A stretch of 64,000 nt of DNA from positions 92,768,427 to 92,832,426 of the forward strand of contig NC_084472.1 in NCBI RefSeq assembly GCF_027409185.1, read 5' to 3'. Of this stretch, positions 60,335 to 64,000 are shown piece by piece; within the stretch, counting starts at the first letter, position 1; the number at the start of each line of letters is the position of its first letter. The DNA comes from Cynocephalus volans (lineage: Eukaryota > Chordata > Mammalia > Dermoptera > Cynocephalidae). The position numbers and the translations under genes were made by a program. Below the pieces are notes generated by a model that worked only from the letters and a program-made list of their open reading frames with translations, had not been told where the DNA came from and did not search any database.

Positions 60335-60354
60335 CTATAGGGAGAGAGAAGTTT
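60335..60354 (-). promoter_or_regulatory. TRIML2: TRIML2 splice acceptor
   Basis: The minus strand reads AACTTCTCTCTCCCTATAG, a pyrimidine tract ending in AG at 60336-60335, directly before the first exon base at 60334. Confidence 0.88.
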
Positions 60355-60537
60355 AATCAGCCTGGGGGTTCATTAGTACGAATGCCAGAGACTTGATTTT
60401 AACATGCAGGAGCTTCCCAATAGGCTGGCACAAGTCTTAGTCACAGATATAGGACAGGCAAATGGGGAGAGTCCACAAGCCACCTGATGAGGCAGGACAA
60501 AACAAAGACTGATGGGCTGAGGAGAGGTTTAGATGTA

Positions 60538-60857
60538 CAGCGGTCCCTTGGTGTCCATGGGGCATAGGTTCCAGGACCTGTGTGGATACCGAAAACAGTG
60601 GATCCTCAAATTGTAAACAATGGCATAGTCTTTGCACATAATCTATGTACATATACATCCCAGTTTACTTTAAGTCATCTCTAGATTTCTTATAATACCT
60701 AATACAATGTAAACAGTAGGTAAATAGTTGTGATACTGAGGTGTTTAGGGAACAGCGACAAGAAAAAAAGTCTTCAGCTGTTCAGGAGCAATTTTTTTCT
60801 CAAATATTTTCAACCTGCGATTGGTGTGCGGAAACCATGGATACAGAAGGCTGACTG
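60538..60857. mobile_element. Complete MER2 (Tigger-type) element
   Basis: Starts CAGCGGTCCCTTGGTGTCC and ends CAGAAGGCTGACTG, with TA on both sides (60536-60537, 60858-60859). The interior has TACCTAATACAATGTAAACA and GGAACAGCGACAAG, as in MER2. It lies in the last TRIML2 intron, about 200 bp upstream of the exon. Confidence 0.92.
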
Positions 60858-60859
60858 TA

Positions 60860-61189
60860 CTTCGACCTGGAGGCTGTAAAATTGTCCTGGTAACTGGTCC
60901 CACCCAGATATCACCTGGGACCCCAACTCTAGTTCCCTCAAGATCTTTTACAAGCCTGTCACAGCCAGGAGCATTGGAGTCTGCTAACAGAGAAGATGAT
61001 TCATGGCTCTTCCCTGTGACTTATGCTACCCATCTTAAATATACCCAGAGTACGACAGAGATTACTAGAAATTACTGACAGCAGGCCCTTGATATTATTA
61101 AGTAAATCAAAAGAGAACATATTAGCAGAGGTCAGAAAACCTGTGACAGTCCTCCAAAAAAATCAAGCTGAGAACAAAAAAGGCTCAGT
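60860..61189. other. Unassigned TRIML2 intron sequence
   Basis: No exon-like frame with splice sites is visible on the minus strand. Confidence 0.35.
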
Positions 61190-61520
61190 TTGACTCCTCA
61201 TACTTGAATGAAGATGCCTCTTCACGTCTCTGCTCCATATCTCACCTCTTTTTGCTCAACCTCTAACTATTGTGACTTTTCAGGGCTTAGTCCTGGGGCT
61301 CCTTCTTTTTGCTACTTGCATTCTCTCCCCCTGGGTAACCTCACCTAGCCTCAGTTTTGAACACCTTCTATATATTTATGACTCATTCCATAAACAAACT
61401 ACCAAATGCCAATTGGAGAAAACAAAGGAATTTCAAACTCACTACATCCAAATCAAAGTCCAACCTTGTCCCTCTCCAGTCTCTGCTTCTCAGTTAATAG
61501 CACCCTTATTGCTTTAGAGT
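61190..61520 (+). repeat. L2 LINE fragment
   Basis: TTCTATATATTTATGACTCA, GGAATTTCAAACTCACTACA and TCCAAATCAAAGTCCAACCT follow the L2 RT 3' region. Confidence 0.6.
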
Positions 61521-62089
61521 TGATTGAGCATAAACCTGGGGTAGTCCTTTATTTTTTACTTTCTCCAACATCCAATCTAGCAGCAGATTCTGTAAGTTTT
61601 ACTACTTAATTCCAGTAAGTTAAATTAACTTAAATCTCTAGACCCACAGTCTAATTCACATGGTTATTAGGTGGCTCTCAAAAGCCATGTCTTGAATTTT
61701 AAATTTCATGTTGTCCCAGACTCTTAGTATCTCTAGAAGACTCAGAAACAAATGCAAATTCTCTCTGGAAAAATGTACACCTTCACTCCTGGCCTCAAAT
61801 AATTTCTAAAAATAATACCTGAGAAAAAAAAGAAGCTTACTGTCTAAATAATTAAACACACACCCACAAAATAAGAAAACCACTATTGAGACTAGCAGAA
61901 ATGAATGTGTGAGGAACTTTGTTTTGTTGTTAGTAACTTTAGATATTAGAATTAACGGGCAAAGACTCTAAAGTAACTTTGCTTATTATATTTGATGAAA
62001 AATTAAAATCTTAATATCTATAGGGCATAGGAGACTAAAAAGCAAGACTAAAGAGATTTGACAAAGAACCAAACAGATTATCCATAAAT
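61521..62089. other. Unassigned
   Basis: No gene is visible, and I recognise no further TRIML2 exon. Confidence 0.35.
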
Positions 62090-64000
62090 CAAACCAATAT
62101 AAATTAAGATTGGGTGCCAATGGGTGATTATAAGAAAAGAAAGCTACAGGCCAATGTCCCTCTTGAAAACACAAATGTAAAAATTCTTAACAAAATGTTC
62201 ACACATTGAATATAGCAATAGATAAAATAGATAAAAAAGCATTACCAAGTGTTTATCCTGGGAATGCAAGGCTGGTTCAACATATGAAAAAAAAATTATA
62301 ATTTACCATATTAACAAATTAAGAAAAAAAAAACAAAAAAACATCACCATCTCAAAAGAAAAAGCACTTGATAAATTTAACATTTATTCATGATAAAACT
62401 TTTTAGCAAACTGGAAACAAAGGAGAACTTCCTCAACTTCATGAAGGACAACGATCATCAAATTTTAGGGTGAAAGACTTAATGCTTTCTTTCCTCCCAA
62501 GATGAAGAATAGGACAAGTGTTCGCTCTCGCCAGACTCCTGTTCAACATATTGTGGGTCTGATCCAATACAATAAAGCAAGAAAAATATAGAAAAAGCTT
62601 ACAGATTAGAAAGTAACAAAACTACCTACATTCAGACAGCCTGTCTTTGTAGAAAATTCCAAAGAATCTATTAAAAAAAAATCCACTAGATCAAATGAAT
62701 TAGTGTAGCACAGTTGAAGAATACAAATGTCAATATACATAAATCAATTCCATTTCTAGATACTAGTAATAACTGGGAAATGAATACAATTTCAATTAGA
62801 AAATGATATTTAAAAATACTATTTACCAAAGCACCAAAAAACGTAAAATACTTAGGGATCAATCTCATAAAATCCATATAATATTTGTGTGTTAAAACTA
62901 CAAAACACTGATGAGAGAAATCAAAGACCTAAATAAATGGAGATACACCGTGTTCCTGGACTAGAAGATTCAAAATTGTCAAGATGTCAGTTTTTCCCTA
63001 ACTGATCTATAAATTCAACATAATACCAATCAAACCCCAGCAGTGCTATTCTGAAGAAGCTAACAAGCTGACTTTAAAATTTATGTGGAAAAGCGAAGAA
63101 TCTATAGTCGAAACTATTTTGAAAAAAAATAAATTTAGAGAACTTACAGTACCTGTTTTCAAGACTTCCTATAGAGTTATCAATCAAGCCCATGTGGTAC
63201 TGGCAAAATACCACATGGGCTTGATTGATCAATAAATAGGCCTATTAGAGTCTAAAAATAGACCTGGCCATATAAGTCAATTGATTTGCAACAAAGATGC
63301 CAAGTAAACTTAATAGAGAAAGGATAGTTTTTTCAACAAAAGACAGTTTTTTCAACTGGAATAACTGGATATCCACGTGCCCTTCCCCCACAAAAAAGGT
63401 GGGGGGGGGGAGGAGAGGGTTTTACATTTATCAAACCATATACAAATATTAACTCTATATGAATCATAGACCAAAATATAAAACCTAAAACTATAAAACT
63501 TACAGAAGAAAATCTCTGTTGAGGCAGGCAAAGATTTCTTAAATAGGACACAAAAAGCACAAATCATAAAAGAAAAAATGGATAAACTGAACTTTAGAAT
63601 TTAAATTTCTATTCCTTAAACGACACTGTTTGGAAAATGAGAATATAAGCCAGACTGAGAGAATATCTGCAAAGCATATATCTAATAAATGACTGCTACA
63701 CATAATATGTAAAGAAATTGCAAAATTGTAGGAAAACGTACAACCCAATTAAAATAATGGGAAAAGGTATGTAATACTCTTCACCAAAGCAGAGATACAG
63801 AGGGTAAATAAAAACATGAAAATATGCTCAACATCGTTAGCTATTCAGGAAATACAAATTAAATTAAAAATGAGATACTACTAACACATCTATTAGGTTG
63901 GATCTAATAAAACAAATTGACAATGCCAAGATATACAATAACTGAATCCCTTCTACGTGACTGGTGGAAATGCAAAATGGCATAGGCAGCTTGGAAAACA
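62090..64000 (+). repeat. Old L1 ORF2 3' part and 3' UTR, runs off the edge
   Basis: GAAAGCTACAGGCCAATGTC, TATCCTGGGAATGCAAGGCT, GGTTCAACATATG, AACTTCCTCAACTTCATGAA, CTTAGGGATCAATCTCATAA and CTGACTTTAAAATTTATGTG follow ORF2 in order. After about 63800 the L1M 3' UTR begins (GGAAATACAAATTAAATTAA, GGTGGAAATGCAAAATGGCA). Frames are broken throughout. A G-run interrupts it at 63399-63416 and a perfect hairpin at 63179-63229. Confidence 0.92.
63179..63229. repeat. Perfect 21-bp inverted repeat inside L1
   Basis: The left arm 63179-63199 (ATCAATCAAGCCCATGTGG then TA) is the exact reverse complement of 63209-63229, with a 9-nt loop CTGGCAAAA. The left arm is normal L1 ORF2 sequence; the right arm replaces what should follow the GGTACTGGCA block. 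Confidence 0.97.

Noticed and set aside
60437-60658. Minus-strand 73-codon frame just upstream of the TRIML2 exon as another exon
   Set aside because: Half of it is MER2 sequence, and it has no fitting donor/acceptor pair or similarity to the TRIM coiled coil.

Overview
The window is a gene-poor, AT-rich stretch of a placental mammal nuclear genome. About twelve tRNA-Ile-derived monomeric SINEs are scattered through it; each is little more than a tRNA-like head followed by a CCAGCCAGCCACC end and an A-rich tail. I see no Alu, B1/B2, carnivore or ruminant SINE. A tRNA-Ile SINE with no tRNA-unrelated body is what has been described from colugos (Dermoptera, t-SINE/CYN), so a colugo such as Galeopterus is my best guess. 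This is an inference from repeat content, not a proof. The other repeats are general to placental mammals: MaLR and ERVL LTRs, old L1M, L2, MIR, Tigger/MER2, hAT and a mariner-like MITE.

Only one real coding exon is visible: the last exon of TRIML2 (PRY-SPRY domain), on the minus strand at 59748-60334. It has a clear splice acceptor and a possible poly(A) signal close behind the stop. Its upstream exons should lie to the right of the window. In human, as I recall, TRIML2 lies beside a gene desert reaching to ZFP42, and the roughly 59 kb of geneless DNA to the left fits that order.

There are two retrocopies. A processed RWDD4 pseudogene (20177-21225, plus) keeps its GC-rich 5' end and an 11-bp target-site duplication. 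A probable 5'-truncated retrocopy of an unidentified mRNA (45461-47655, minus) has an AATAAA and a poly(A) tract in the mature-mRNA arrangement.

Layout: 0-5 kb, AT-rich DNA, an MLT1 LTR and two copies of an unnamed repeat. 5-20 kb, MIR, mariner MITE, MaLR and MLT2 LTRs, L1M pieces and a long GT/GC microsatellite. 20-31 kb, RWDD4 pseudogene, a long GT array, a Tigger element and a nest of L1, SINE and LTR. 31-42 kb, mostly old L1 with L2, MIR and a nested MaLR pair. 42-59 kb, MIR, MER5, the unidentified retrocopy, L2, LTRs and SINEs. 59-61 kb, TRIML2 and a complete MER2. 62-64 kb, an old L1 ORF2 fragment running off the right edge and containing an odd perfect hairpin.

Repeat names come from memory of consensus sequences; subfamily names are approximate. 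No novel multi-gene system is visible. The most unusual items are the unidentified retrocopy, the L1 hairpin, the 5'-truncated tRNA SINEs and the unexplained low-repeat block at 25.5-27.4 kb.
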